DNA of 64,000 bases from Sparassis latifolia (Eukaryota > Basidiomycota > Agaricomycetes > Polyporales > Sparassidaceae): the NCBI GenBank assembly GCA_018466975.1, contig CM031562.1:248001-312000 (forward strand), given 5' to 3'. Numbering within the stretch: position 1 is the stretch's first letter; the number at the start of each line of letters is the position of its first letter. Positions 40,066 through 51,367 of the stretch are shown here, piece after piece. A program made the position numbers and the translations under genes. The notes beneath the pieces were generated by a model. The model worked only from the letters and a program-made list of their open reading frames with translations, did not search any database and was not told the DNA's origin.

Positions 40066-41706
40066 CCTTCAAATCGCTGCTCACCTATATCTGCAAAGTG
40101 CAGTAATGATCGGTCGCCCGTTGGAAGCCCCGTCCGATAGCGCTAACAGCGGGCGTTCTCCGTGGTTTCCTGTACACGCCCCGTATGTATGAGGAGAAGC
40201 TGCGACCATGCACCCGGACATTCCCACCATGATTTAGGCGCGTTTGGACTAATGCTTGACTTTGAATTAGACAGTAATCTCGACAGCTCCGCCGAAGGAC
40301 GCTCAATCTATCGGACGCATCGCATCTCGCAACTACGGACGCGCAGATAATTTTCGCCAGACCGTGTCAAACGTCTGGTGATGTGCAATGAGCAGAAAAA
40401 ACTGTCTTTTGATCTACGACCCCACAAAACGCACACCTGATTCATCGTTAGGTCTTCAAAGTGGTGAGTGTCATGTATTCTATTTATACACGGACAATAT
40501 ATCCCCAGACAAGATGAAGCACGGGCGTGAGGTGCACTAAGACAATGTTTGCGGGCGTACTTCATCCATAAACATGAGACACAATCCTATAACCGCGATT
40601 TTGGGAAGCGCCTTCAGAGATTTGTCGCCGATACTAACCTCTGTTCCGTCCCTCCGACATATGGCGTCGGATTTCCAACATGAAGAGGCGGTAAATATGC
40701 GGACAAATAGACATCTGGAGAAACCGCATTGGTGGCCAGTGACCGGCCCCAACTGGCGGTCGCGTGCACATGCTGCATCTCGCGGAACCGAGATAATGAG
40801 AATTGTGACGGTATGTTGACTTCTCGTAAATTCGTGCAAACTGAATGTATCGATGGGGGCACCAGGTATGTTGTTCCTGCGTGGGTTTGAACGTTCATAC
40901 CTGTAGGATGTCTAACGCTTGCATCAGAGCGACGGAAAGTAGTCGATTACCGAATATTTCAATGCAGTAGTACAACCAAGTTGCTAGGATTTTACGACTT
41001 GACGTAAATTCTGGCATTCCACGGCGCCTCTGCACTCGTTAATCTCGCCTACGAAGAACATCAGGTAGCAGGCGGTCTCCATGCGCTGGCAGAACACCAT
41101 GGCTTCACATTGCTTGGAAGTCATCCTCGAAGTCTGCACATGTTCGGGCTTTTCACCTGTGAGATGAACCGGAATGCATGGGTATCCGGCTGTCTGCATT
41201 GTCTCGGAGAGTTGCGAATGTGAAAGTCACCGCTCGTATTACGGCAGAGGGAATAAGTGAATCCTTGCGACAAAGTGCAACAAAACTTACAAGGGACACG
41301 AAGTACATAGACGGCACGAAGATTCCACTGGCCTCCTGAAATGATCCGCCGAGCTCTACGCCGGAAATCTTAGTGCCGTCCAGAAATCGAGTCTAGGCGT
41401 GTAACATCGTTACCACTGACAGTGGTCAGTCATCTGGGAAAGCGCGCACGGAAGCATTGAATTTGTGGTCGCCCACCGACTGAAGGATCGAACTTCCCTC
41501 GAATAGTTATGAGTCACACAAGATGCCACCATCACATGAACCAGAAAACGTCCATGCCTGAACACCGATCAACTTCGAAGTGACGGCATGCAACTAGAAG
41601 GTCTATTATGGCGACTATTTCGTTATAATCGTGGCGGTCACTGGCGCTGGCGACGATTTGGAAGATAGCATAAGTAAGCACGAGGTCGAAACATCAATTG
41701 GAGTAT
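40066..41706. other. Gene-poor region
   Basis: No recognised gene. On the - strand around 40984-41400 short protein-like stretches occur (for example ISGVELGGSFQEASGIFVPS near 41290-41370, and a cysteine-bearing segment at 41000-41110). They could be exons of an unknown small gene, but no start, domain or convincing splicing could be established. Confidence 0.35.
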
Positions 41707-41710
41707 GCAC

Positions 41711-42804
41711 ATCAGGAAAACCCAACTTTCTCTTATGGACTTATTTAGACTTTTGGGTCTGAGAATCCTTATTTAAGGCCATAAGTGTTCAAATAAGTCA
41801 AATTTCAGACACTCAGAAAATATGCCTTAGGCAACCTTTAGAACGTCCTGGGACACGGGGACCTAAACGGCGACCCAAACGATCGGACATCGCCGAGATA
41901 GGCGCCCGCTGAGATGTTGAATGGGCGCGACAGAGTTTGCGCTGCAGAAGCATCCCGGACGCGTTTTTGAGCCGGAATTTTTATGTACATCTACAGGGGT
42001 GGTATATAGCATACAAATAAGCATTTTTTCGATTTTTTCGAGGGCACAGGAGGCCCGGGATTTGAGTGGATGTGTTGCTCCCACCTAAAGATACTCATCT
42101 AAGCGAGTACGTAGCGGTTCTTGTTAGGGCTGGTGGTTTCCCAATCAGGAAACATATATTAGTCAGCACATAGGTATGTCGGAGAACATACTGGAATCTC
42201 CTAGAATTACTGTGTAGTATAAATATATGGCCCCAACCGCATGAGCCCCTCATGCGCTTGTGACCCATGGCCTAACAGCCGAGTGAGTAGTAGTGATCAA
42301 CCTCACAATAGTTCTCGGGCGAAATCGGCATGTCCCATGAAGAATATCGCAACTTATTTTTCATGGGACATGCAGTTTTTGGCTGGCGGCCCAGTGGGCC
42401 GCGTGTCCCATGTCGATTTCGATTCTGAGGCTCCATGGGACATGCAGCCCGATATGGAAGGTTTCCGGGAACATATCACATCTATTCACCTAGTGACACG
42501 AGGGAGCGCCCAAAGAACGCGGGAGCGGCTCGTGCTGCCCGTCGGCTAGGTGGCGCGCACACTCCGGCCATCAATTCTGTCGCTCCGCCCCTGCCGCTCG
42601 ATGGCCCCCCACCCGCCAATGGCGGGCGCGTGCCAGGGTGCATGTCCCGGGACATGCATTATGTAAGCGATAAGCCCCGATCGGGCTAGGCTTGCGTGTC
42701 CCATGGCTACAAAGCCCTTTTTGTCCTTATGTCCTTAAATAAGGACCATAAGTCCATTTAAGTGATTTAAGTGTCCTTTTAAGGAAAAGTAGGGTTTTCC
42801 TGAT
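41711..42804. mobile_element. 1.09-kb non-autonomous inverted-repeat element with CATGGGACA iterons
   Basis: The ends are ATCAGGAAAACCC at 41711 and GGGTTTTCCTGAT ending at 42804, a 13-bp perfect inverted repeat; similarity continues (ACTTT, then CTTATGG, CCTTATTTAAGG). A 4-bp repeat GCAC flanks both ends (41707-41710 and 42805-42808). The interior carries at least six copies, in both orientations, of TGTCCCATG/CATGGGACA (42329, 42362, 42403, 42434, 42641 and 42696). The one at 42641-42656 is the palindrome CATGTCCCGGGACATG. No transposase is seen. The superfamily is unclear. Confidence 0.78.
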
Positions 42805-42808
42805 GCAC

Positions 42809-44488
42809 GCAGTACATGACTACCAACTAGATATTCCGTCAAGCATCTGGAACACTAATTTTCCGTGAGACAGTGACGAGCCAAGACAGGAAGCACACGC
42901 ATGTCGTAAAATTCAGCGAATGGCAAGATTAAATAAGCTTTCCAAATCTTCTCAACAAGAGGTATCATCAATCAATAAGGAGGATGTGTACACCATCATT
43001 GGCAAGAAGGCTGTCCGATGGCTTCTTCAGATAATGGCTGCCAGTTTGCAGCTTTGAAGATAAGCTGTGTGAGGAGGAATATGTGCCAGAGTTGTGTAAG
43101 CTGACCACCGTGTGGACTACTGGTGCATACATGTGAATGATGTAGCATGGTCGGGTGAGCTGCTAAACTACCTACCATAGCAATAGTGCTCCGAATCAAA
43201 GGGATGGTTTGTGGACTGTGTTGATGTGGCGGTGTGAGCTGAGTTTGAGTTTGACCTGTAGATTACGCCCCAGCCAAGGTCATGCGGGGCATGCGACGGT
43301 GCCTTCTAGGCCCTAAGAGCTCGAGAATAAATTTGCCATGGAGTTACAGCAGTCAGTACACATAGTACATCAGCAATACTACGCCTTCCATTTTCGGTCG
43401 GTGAGGATGTACTGTACTTTGGACCATTCCGGCCAGGGGTGACAATGGACACATTGGCAATGATCCGGCCAGGTGGTCACACCGGCTGTGACACCTTAAT
43501 TTAGCTGGCCGCATGGTAAAAGTGGGGCGCAGGTACCGAAAAATGAGCTTTTTTGGCCTGAGACCACTGTCACAAGAAGCATTGCCCAGTATTTTTTGCG
43601 GAAAAGGGTTAAAGCAAAGCCCACAGAAAAACTATGAAAAGGGAATAAAGAATAATTTCCAAAAAACTGAGATTCTAAGCTGCTGATTGGACAATCACAG
43701 TATTTCTCATGAAAATTCATTATGCTTTATTCAAAGTTTTTTCTCATGCTTTACTTTATGAAAATTTTCAGGGTTTTCCTAAGAAATACTTGGCTATGTG
43801 TCTTGTGTGTGACACAGTGACACCAGACAAAGGGTCAAATCCAGCTAAGGGCCTTGTGACCAGTGACTGGCCAGATTGGTCATTTTAGTACAGTACCAAT
43901 CAAGTGACGGTGAATTAATAATCGGGTTTAATAGGATTTATTTAGCAAGTTTAATTGACACAGTGCTATTGTAAGGTGCCTAGATCCTCAGGCTTACCAG
44001 GGCTGCAGTGGACTCAATATATAGCCAATAGTAAGCTAAGATTGAGAGTGTATAGCTGGATGGTGAATGTAGGGGATTAAAAGCAACTTGCTTAGGTAAT
44101 CAGTAAGCAGTCCATAATGAGTAACAGTCGTCAGAACTGACCTGTTACACCCTCCCCCACCAGAAACAACCCAGGTGAGAAGAAAGGAAGAGGAGGGGAA
44201 TAGATGGGCATATCATAAAGTAAAGCATACCATGTGTAGAGGAAGTAAAGAAAAGTGTATACCATAAAATAATTGTGCAACAAGGAGCTTTTGGCTCCAG
44301 GTCAAGTGAGTGATACTTCACTGTGGTTCATTGGGCATAGCAAAACAGAAAGTATGCTGGGCTATCACAGTTGTTTGTTGATATCAATATATATGATAGT
44401 GGGTTAAGGACACCTAAGCTATACGTGAGATTCATTGTCTGCAGTCGGGAGGGTAGTCTGCACAATACAGATGGGGGAGTATAAGGGG
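42809..44488. other. AT-rich repeat-like DNA
   Basis: Base composition drops sharply compared with the flanking gene regions. There is no ORF of note and no recognised gene. It is probably decayed transposon sequence. Confidence 0.45.
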
Positions 44489-44760
44489 GATGCCTAGCAA
44501 CTGTGTGCAAGGGCTTGCATTCTGCTTGTCTAATATGATGCCTATAACTGGTGGAGGGCTTTTCTAGCCTTCTGATGCGATGCCTACAACCAGTGCAAGG
44601 CTTAACAAGTTTTCTTATATGAGGCCTACAACCAGTGCAGGGCTTTCCGAGTCTTCTTTATCTTCCTATCTGGGTGTCTACAACTGTGTGCAGGGCTTAC
44701 CGAGTCTTCCTTGTCTTCCTATCCGAGTGTCTATAACTGTGTGCAGGACTTATCGAGTGC
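44489..44760 (+). repeat. Degenerate minisatellite, six units of 36-53 bp
   Basis: Units start at about 44489, 44537, 44579, 44621, 44672 and 44725. Each begins GATGCCTACAAC or a variant, continues with AGTGCAGGGCTT or GTGTGCAGGGCTT, and several end CGAGTCTTC-TT-TCTTCCTAT. A related string, GAGTATCTAGCAACCATGTG, occurs just downstream at about 44831. Confidence 0.8.
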
Positions 44761-46476
44761 ACATGTTCTTTATAATGTGCCTGGCTGATAATGTTTCTAT
44801 TGCATTCTGAGAACTTTCTGAGAACTGTTCGAGTATCTAGCAACCATGTGCTAGAAGACTCGAAAGAAACTAAACTAGAGTGCAGTAGTTGTGTCGATAC
44901 AACTCACTGCCTGCAGCTAAACTGACTGCATCAGGATCCTTTTGATTGTGAGTAACAAGTTACAGGCAGGAGTGGAACAAAACTCCTATTCTTTAGCTTA
45001 TACACTTGTAGGATAGGCTACAAGTGGAGGGAGAACTCTTCACTTATAGGGGCTATAAGTGGGGAGAGAAGACTGTGGGTCGGAGTGCCTTGGGGGTCCT
45101 TTCATACTCATTGAGTGTCATCCTGTGTGATCATTATATAATAGTGTTACATGGCAAATTGGCCAATAGCAAAATAAGAGCATTATGTGATCACTTTAGG
45201 ATACTCAGCAAGTAGCTGTAACAGTTCTGAGGTTTGGTCACAGCTAAGAGGTGACCAGGGGTAGGTCAGTCCAGAGTCTAATGCTAAGGACCATGTCCCT
45301 ATGTGGGCAGTCCATAATATGTGAGCAGTCCTATATAGAAAAGTAATGGGCTGATAGTAAAGGAAGGTCTTTGACTGCCCTAAAGCCCCTTATCTGCCCT
45401 GATATCCCTATATCCCTAAGGATCATCACTTGTTACATAGTGCTTAGGGTCATCTTTGGGACATCTCTTTTTGGACCATCTCACAGCTAAATTAATTGAT
45501 TCTAGCTAGCATCCACGTATGCTCTCTGGGTAAGCTGATTATAAAAGTATATAATATAATAGTATAGAGTATTGCTTTATTTGCATTTAATAAAAGCAGA
45601 GTTACCTATAAAAGGAGTAGTATGTATAGCAGGTTTATCAGATTATATAATAACTGAAACAGGCTATATAATAATGCTTATTCTTGTGTTTTAAAATATA
45701 TTTAACACTTTTATAGTGTCTAATCTAACCTCATATGATATTTATTGTATAGTATCTGATGTGGACATTCTATAACTTTCATTATACAGTCTTATACTGG
45801 CCACTGAGATAGTACCACTCAGTGAGACACTTGGATTTTTCTTGCTCACATGCTCACATTCAGCCTCGGACTTTATATTAGTATATTCTACTGCTATGTA
45901 GGCTTCTATAATGAGAATATAAGGAGTAGTTACTGAGAAAAAGTATTCTGATTTCACAAAAGAAGCAGTTCTGTGCCTTAGAGTAAAATCTTGCGGGAAG
46001 ATCTAAGACATATGTACAAGTTTTTTTGGTCATCTCCAAGCTGTATATCTCAGTAGCACCTCATACCCTCAAGATCAGCTCTTCTCCATGAAGATTGGCA
46101 CATGGAAAAGCACAGAATGCACAATATGCATGTAGGATGAGGAGAATGAGATGACCCTATCAGCTGTGGGGTCACATCACACTTGCCATTCTTAGATGGC
46201 TTGTGGTGTTTCAAGTGTTCCGGGCACTGCTTTATCGGGAAGAAACAGCCGTGATGTGACGCTGTCTCAGTGAGTGATATGTACACTGATAACGACTTTT
46301 GACACTGATCACTCTAGATATCATAACGTACTTGGCACTGTCTCATAAAAAGTTGTAGGTATGTTAGCTGAAGTATAGAAGATAATTTTGGTCTACTCTG
46401 ATTTACACTGAACCTCGTTAACGAAGTTTCTGAGGCTCAACAAAATTTGGCTGTCTCAATGACCGGTATAAGATAG
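44761..46476. other. AT-rich repeat-like DNA
   Basis: No gene is recognised. At 45766-45786 the 21-mer CATTCTATAACTTTCATTAT(A) is the exact reverse complement of 46914-46934, 1.1 kb away. Confidence 0.45.
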
Positions 46477-46915
46477 TAGAGGTTAAGAAATAGAATAAGC
46501 TAGTGTATCTATATACTAGTAGAAGAGATAAGATTCTCCCTACAAAGATATATTCAAACAGTTAAGCAAGGCATTTAGTCCAGTAATCTGAGGAAGTTGT
46601 ACTTGAGGCAGATGTATTTACTGCATAACATTCTGTGCTAAAGGACATTTCTTAACATAAAGGGACAATGAGATATCTCTCTGTACTGGGACAATGTGAT
46701 GTTTCTCTATATTGGGACAATGTGACATCATTCTATAGGTTCTATTATGTTCTTTAGCATAGAATGTTATACAGTAAATATGTCTGCCTAAGTACAACTT
46801 CCTCAGATTACTGGACTAAATGCCTTGCTTAACTGTTTGAATATATCTTTGTAGGGAGAATCTTATCTCTTCTACTAGTATATATATACACTAGCTTACT
46901 ATCTCTTAACCTCTA
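46477..46915. mobile_element. 439-bp long-armed palindromic element
   Basis: The left arm from TAGAGGTTAAGA (46477) and the right arm ending TCTTAACCTCTA (46915) are inverted copies over about 185 bp with few mismatches. An almost unbroken stretch covers CTAGTAGAAGAGATAAGATT through AGGAAGTTGTACTT. The central loop of about 70 bp holds three 26-bp tandem copies of a unit containing GGGACAATG (46662, 46688 and 46714). If the outermost TA at each end is the target duplication, the termini are GAGGTTAAGA, compatible with a Tc1/mariner-type fold-back MITE. It abuts the hAT relic. Confidence 0.85.
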
Positions 46916-46940
46916 TAATGAAAGTTATAGAATGTTACTC

Positions 46941-47516
46941 AGCATTATCGTAAACTCTGCCAGTTGTGAACAGGCATTCAGTAAGTTTGGTATTAGACAT
47001 ATGAAGCTTCATAATCACTTGAATTGTTAAAAGACCCATGGCACTGCAACAATTAAGATGGATATTCACAGGTCCCATGTTCTCGGAGACCTTATAAGCA
47101 TACAGAAAAAGAGCAAGTTTGGTGAGGATTATTCTGGTCAGACCTTGCAGTCACCATCTCAATTCAGTGAAATATCGGTCCCACTTTCAGCACCAACAGA
47201 CAGCTTGAGTGATGTTTTGAAAGGTGGCTCATTCTGCGAGCTTGCAGAGCAATTGCAGGTTGAAGCATTTGCTGCAAGGGATGACGATAAAGGTCGTCTT
47301 ATCTTGTTTTCTCTATGTCATTATGCGATCTCTTCCTTTATTCTTTTTCGAGCAGCAGTAAGGTGGGCTTGGACTTTTATTGGCATGATGGGATACAAAA
47401 ATATGATGAGGAGATGGCTCAGTATGAGCTTATTCATTCTTTATGTTGATCTGAAACCTCTAATGCTTAATACTGCCTTTATATCAGTGAGACCACTCGT
47501 CCTTTCAAACCAATAG
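46941..47516 (+). pseudogene. hAT transposase C-terminal relic
   Basis: The + frame from 46941 reads NSASCEQAFSKFG, then IRHMKLHNHL, a stop at about 47028, and continues TATIKMDIHRSHV. The SAS-CE-xFSxFG and K-x-x-NHL pattern is the hAT dimerisation (hATC) domain used by fungal hAT transposases. The in-frame stop and the absence of the N-terminal catalytic part show that it is dead. The frame stays open downstream to 47516. Confidence 0.68.
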
Positions 47517-48429
47517 CAACAAATGTGTCCAAAACAGTAATAATTTCACATACAGTAGTTTCTCACACTCGCCATCTGACATGTCAGAGTTTTCTGACTC
47601 TCTTAGAGGTCAGACTGACCTTTCTTGACTGACAGGAGTTTGACGCCATCAGTGACAACACTGGGTCAAACAGTTCACCTAGGTTTGCTAACTTCCAGTG
47701 TCAGAAAATGACATTGCATACATCCCAGACCCATTTCTGACCAGAAAAAATATCTAAAATGAGAAAATTCCTCTGAATGGTCAATTTATAGAGAATACAC
47801 AAAGTTACCTAAGGACCCGAGGACGTTTCCTCCCTCCCTAACCTCTGGTGTCAGCATTTTCTGGCTGAGTCCTCTTGACAGTAGCAGCTATAATATGTTG
47901 TTCTGATTAAATGAGTCATGCCTATTCTGGTTTTCTTGTCCACTTTTCCACTTCATATAACCTGTTATGCATGCTACTCACCATTCTATGAATCACACTC
48001 TGCAGTCGAGTGTATGTGTACATTTTAGCATTCTATGAATAAGAAAATAATAATAACATGAAGGAAAAACTCTAAAGGCTTGAGGTTTACACTGACCTCA
48101 AGACCTTGCCACAGAACAAGCAGGCAATCACATACAATAAGTACTAACTCACCCTAGCATAGTCCAAATACTATAGAACTCACGATTAGGTGGTGTGAAG
48201 ATATTGCCCAGATAGCCTCATCTGGAAACTTGAGAGCAGATATTGGAGTGGAGGCACAATTTACTACTGAAGGGCAAGAGTGTTAGAATACTGAGATTAG
48301 ATTGCGAGCATAGGAAGCTTAGGATTAGAATGTTACTAAAGGTACTTATAAATAGCTATGACTTTTAATATACCTTACACATTTGCATGCTTCATATCAC
48401 TCTATTAAATGGATTTTGCTACTGACCAT
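47517..48429. other. AT-rich repeat-like DNA
   Basis: No gene or well-defined repeat is seen. Short CATTCTATGAAT strings recur near 47990 and 48030. Confidence 0.4.
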
Positions 48430-48481
48430 TCATGTCTGGCATGAGTATTCCATGGGTCTGACAAGGTATACCCACACCCAC

Positions 48482-48530
48482 ACCCACAGAAAACCCATAT
48501 CAATCACATGGGTATGGGTTTTCTGTGGGT
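48482..48530. repeat. 18-bp perfect hairpin inside a GGGTATGGGT-rich element
   Basis: ACCCACAGAAAACCCATA (48482-48499) pairs perfectly with 48513-48530 across a 13-nt loop. It lies within a possible MITE of about 330 bp (roughly 48430-48765). The outer ends carry ATGAGTATT-CATGGGT and, inverted, ACCCATAAATACTCAT. Runs of ACCCAC and ACCCAT give it a telomere-like look, but it is interstitial. Confidence 0.7.
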
Positions 48531-48818
48531 TGGATATGAGTTAGTTATGGGTCTGTATGGATCAGGACCCATCATAGGTATCTCATGAGTTGCAGTGTGA
48601 GAGTCATAGTACAATAGCAGTATGTAAGTCTTTATGCTGTCTATGCCACCACCACACTTCTGGAATTCTATGTTTACAACAGACTTATAAGATGGCCTAT
48701 ATGTTTCCATAGATTACTCACTGCTGACGCACACCCATACCCATAAATACTCATACTTACAACTCATGTGGTGATACTCATGTCATACAATACTTACCAT
48801 GCATTATTATGGTATGTT

Positions 48819-49241
48819 AGAGTAGAGGTTTTAAGCAGTTTTTGATGCAGTTTTTAAGATATTTTTAATCTGATTTTCAAGTCATCAAAGTACTGAAAAA
48901 TAAGTTTTAGCTTTGATCAAACTGGTAAAAATAGTTTTCAGTTGGACTTTGACTTGTACTAGTGAGAAGCAGACTTCAAATTTGAGGCACTATGAGAGAA
49001 GCTTGGGCATATCCACTGAAGTGCTGACATTATCAAACCACTTATGCTCATCATGTGTGATAATGATAACCATAACAATGCTGGTGTCATTATCAGCATT
49101 ATGTGTGTCTTATTTTCAGAGTCCAACCCTGATATCAAAGAGGCCGGAAACTTGTTTTGAGCTGACGACTCAAAACTAAAGTCACCTTTAGATTTTTTCA
49201 GGTCAAAAACTGCATCAAAAACTGCTTAAAATCTCTACTCT
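48819..49241. mobile_element. 423-bp MITE-like inverted-repeat element
   Basis: The left end AGAGTAGAGGTTTTAAGCAG, followed by TTTTTGATGCAGTTTTT, is matched in inverted orientation at 49205-49241, with one mismatch in about 37 bp. No clear target duplication is visible. The interior has no transposase. Confidence 0.75.
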
Positions 49242-49530
49242 GAAGTACTTTATTTGCTCTGACAAAAAAATGTGTCAGATTCACCATGCTAACTCAAAGA
49301 TGGCATATTGAATAGCAATAAGGCTCCACCATATGTAGCCACACCAGTTGCAGTTTGTAAGAAGATCTGCGAGGGCTCCTCTTTGCTTCGCACTTCCATC
49401 TCAAGGCAGTTTTCCCATGGTCCCAGCCAATAGGAGCAGGCTGCATTTCCGTGGGCCACTACTCGTAGTCATACCTTCAGCAGGCTGAGGCGCAGTCTAC
49501 TAGTACAGTACCAGGAAAGCTACCGTATAC

Positions 49531-51147
49531 ATGCCACCCCAGCCAGTAGGAGCTGCGGAGGCAGCCAGCAGTACGGGCAAACGCGCGCTGAGATCGGCCA
49601 CTCCGGTGACACCTACTGTCCCCACTAACCCTAAGCCTGACCTTATAATACCAACGACAGCCAAGGTAAAGATGATTGATGATGTAGTAAAAGTACTCCA
49701 GAAACATAAATTAGTCGACGAGAGCTCCCCAGAGCTGCAGAGCCTGGTCACCGGCCTGGGTAAACTCACACAGATTGCTACTAAAGCATCGGCGATGGTC
49801 GACATAATTACCGCTTTCGCTCACTATGCCAGCATGCTCACCGTAGAAGAAGCTGCCGGCAGGATTGTCGAGCAAGTAGTTCACAGGACCTACCAAGCCT
49901 TTGATCGGCTAAACGAGACAGCCACACAATTGGATCAGATAGAAACTCAATACAAGGTCCATGCAGACACGACAGGTCACCTCCTGAAGAAACTAGCTGA
50001 AGAGCATAAGAAGCTTGGAGAGAGAACCGCGCAGTTGGAAGAGGCAGCCAAGAAGACGCTGCAGGCATCGGAGGAATCGGCGAAGATACACGCCACCACA
50101 CAGGCAAGTTCTATACCTCAGAACACTGGACTGACATATGCCACGGCAGTCACACAAATACTTCCCACCTCCCATGCGTCCACCCTGGCTCGCAAAGGCA
50201 TCCGCGCGTGCCAGGTCCTTGTCGATAGTGTCTTTGCTGCGAACTCCTCCGGTAACCTCCTGACGGAAGAAGAGCTCCTCGCCAAAGCCAATATGGCTCG
50301 CACGATGATGGGCATCAAGGCTGCAGACGCTCCTACATCCTTCACCATCAAATCCTGCAAGAGACTAAAGAATGGAGGAGTGCTTTACGACCTGGACAGC
50401 CCAACATCAGCCCTTTGGCTCTGCACCCCGGATGTCATGAAATCCTTCCTCGAACACTTCGGAGGACACAATTGCCAGCTTAAGACCCACTCCTATGCTA
50501 TTTTAGCTGAGTTTGTCCCCACTGCTTGCCGCGCAGACGATGACCACTACCTTCGCAGAATAGAACATTTTAACAACTACGACCCCGAGGACATTGAGAG
50601 TGCTTGCTGGATCAAGGTGCCGGAGCGACATCATCCAAATCAGAGAGTCGCACACCTTATCGTCCGCTTCAATGCACCTGCGCTGGCGAACAACACCATT
50701 CACAAAGGAATAATCATGGCAGGTAAGAGAGTAAATGCACGCAAACTGATCTCCGAGCCACGTAGATGCCTCAAGTGTCAGAAGGTCGGTGTCCCGCACA
50801 TCAGTTCGGAATGCAAGTCCATCCACGATACCTGTGGGTCATGCGCATCAATAGGACACAAGACTGTGGACTGCGAGGTTGACCCGGATGACTATCAGTG
50901 TGCTAACTGCCAGGCCTCCGGCCGTACAGACTGGCGGGGGCATGCAGCCTGGGATCGCACGTGCCCAGTGTTCCAGGAACATCACAGGAAGATGGCAGAC
51001 AGACAACCCGAGAGTAAGTACCGCTACTTCCCGACAGCTGATCCCGCCACATGGGAACAGCTAATGGAAGTGACCTCCGCCCTGCCCAACACCATCGTGG
51101 CCCCTCCCTGTCAGGCAGTGCCATGCAACAACATGCAGAACCCCTGA
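49531..51147 (+). CDS. LINE ORF1 protein, intact, three zinc knuckles
   Basis: The 538-residue ORF is uninterrupted. The N-terminal third is basic and alanine/threonine-rich. Residues about 110-190 form a likely coiled coil (KKLAEEHKKLGERTAQLEEA). The C-terminal part has zinc-binding modules: CLKCQKVG followed by C, the classic CCHC knuckle CGSCASIGHKTVDC, and CANCQASGRTDWRGH with a following C. ORF1 proteins of Tad/I elements bind the element RNA and help form the RNP. Its integrity contrasts with the broken ORF2. Confidence 0.9.
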   Translation: MPPQPVGAAEAASSTGKRALRSATPVTPTVPTNPKPDLIIPTTAKVKMIDDVVKVLQKHKLVDESSPELQSLVTGLGKLTQIATKASAMVDIITAFAHYASMLTVEEAAGRIVEQVVHRTYQAFDRLNETATQLDQIETQYKVHADTTGHLLKKLAEEHKKLGERTAQLEEAAKKTLQASEESAKIHATTQASSIPQNTGLTYATAVTQILPTSHASTLARKGIRACQVLVDSVFAANSSGNLLTEEELLAKANMARTMMGIKAADAPTSFTIKSCKRLKNGGVLYDLDSPTSALWLCTPDVMKSFLEHFGGHNCQLKTHSYAILAEFVPTACRADDDHYLRRIEHFNNYDPEDIESACWIKVPERHHPNQRVAHLIVRFNAPALANNTIHKGIIMAGKRVNARKLISEPRRCLKCQKVGVPHISSECKSIHDTCGSCASIGHKTVDCEVDPDDYQCANCQASGRTDWRGHAAWDRTCPVFQEHHRKMADRQPESKYRYFPTADPATWEQLMEVTSALPNTIVAPPCQAVPCNNMQNP

Positions 51148-51367
51148 ACCTTCTCTTTCAACTGGGCAGATGACGTAGATGCTTCAATGCCACCTCCTAG
51201 CAACGAGCCGCCTCGTCCGTCACAGGCTCGGAGGGTGCAAGAACAGCAAGATGCACAATAATGCCAGTCCTCCCAATCCCAGACGCAAATATCGGACTTC
51301 CCTCGCTGCGCGAGACAACAAGCACCGCAAGCTCCTATCAACAGATGCTCCACTTCTCCCCTAGATT

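Noticed and set aside
40345..40385. Possible extra copy of the 28.3-kb MITE
   Set aside because: Only about 12 bases around AACGTCTGGTGA match and there are no termini or duplicated flanks.
44489..44760. CRISPR-like array
   Set aside because: Units are contiguous and drifting, without unique spacers, and this is nuclear fungal DNA.
44100..45260. Possible LTR retrotransposon remnant around TGTTACACC and TGTAACAG strings
   Set aside because: No paired LTRs, primer-binding site or gag/pol motifs could be found.
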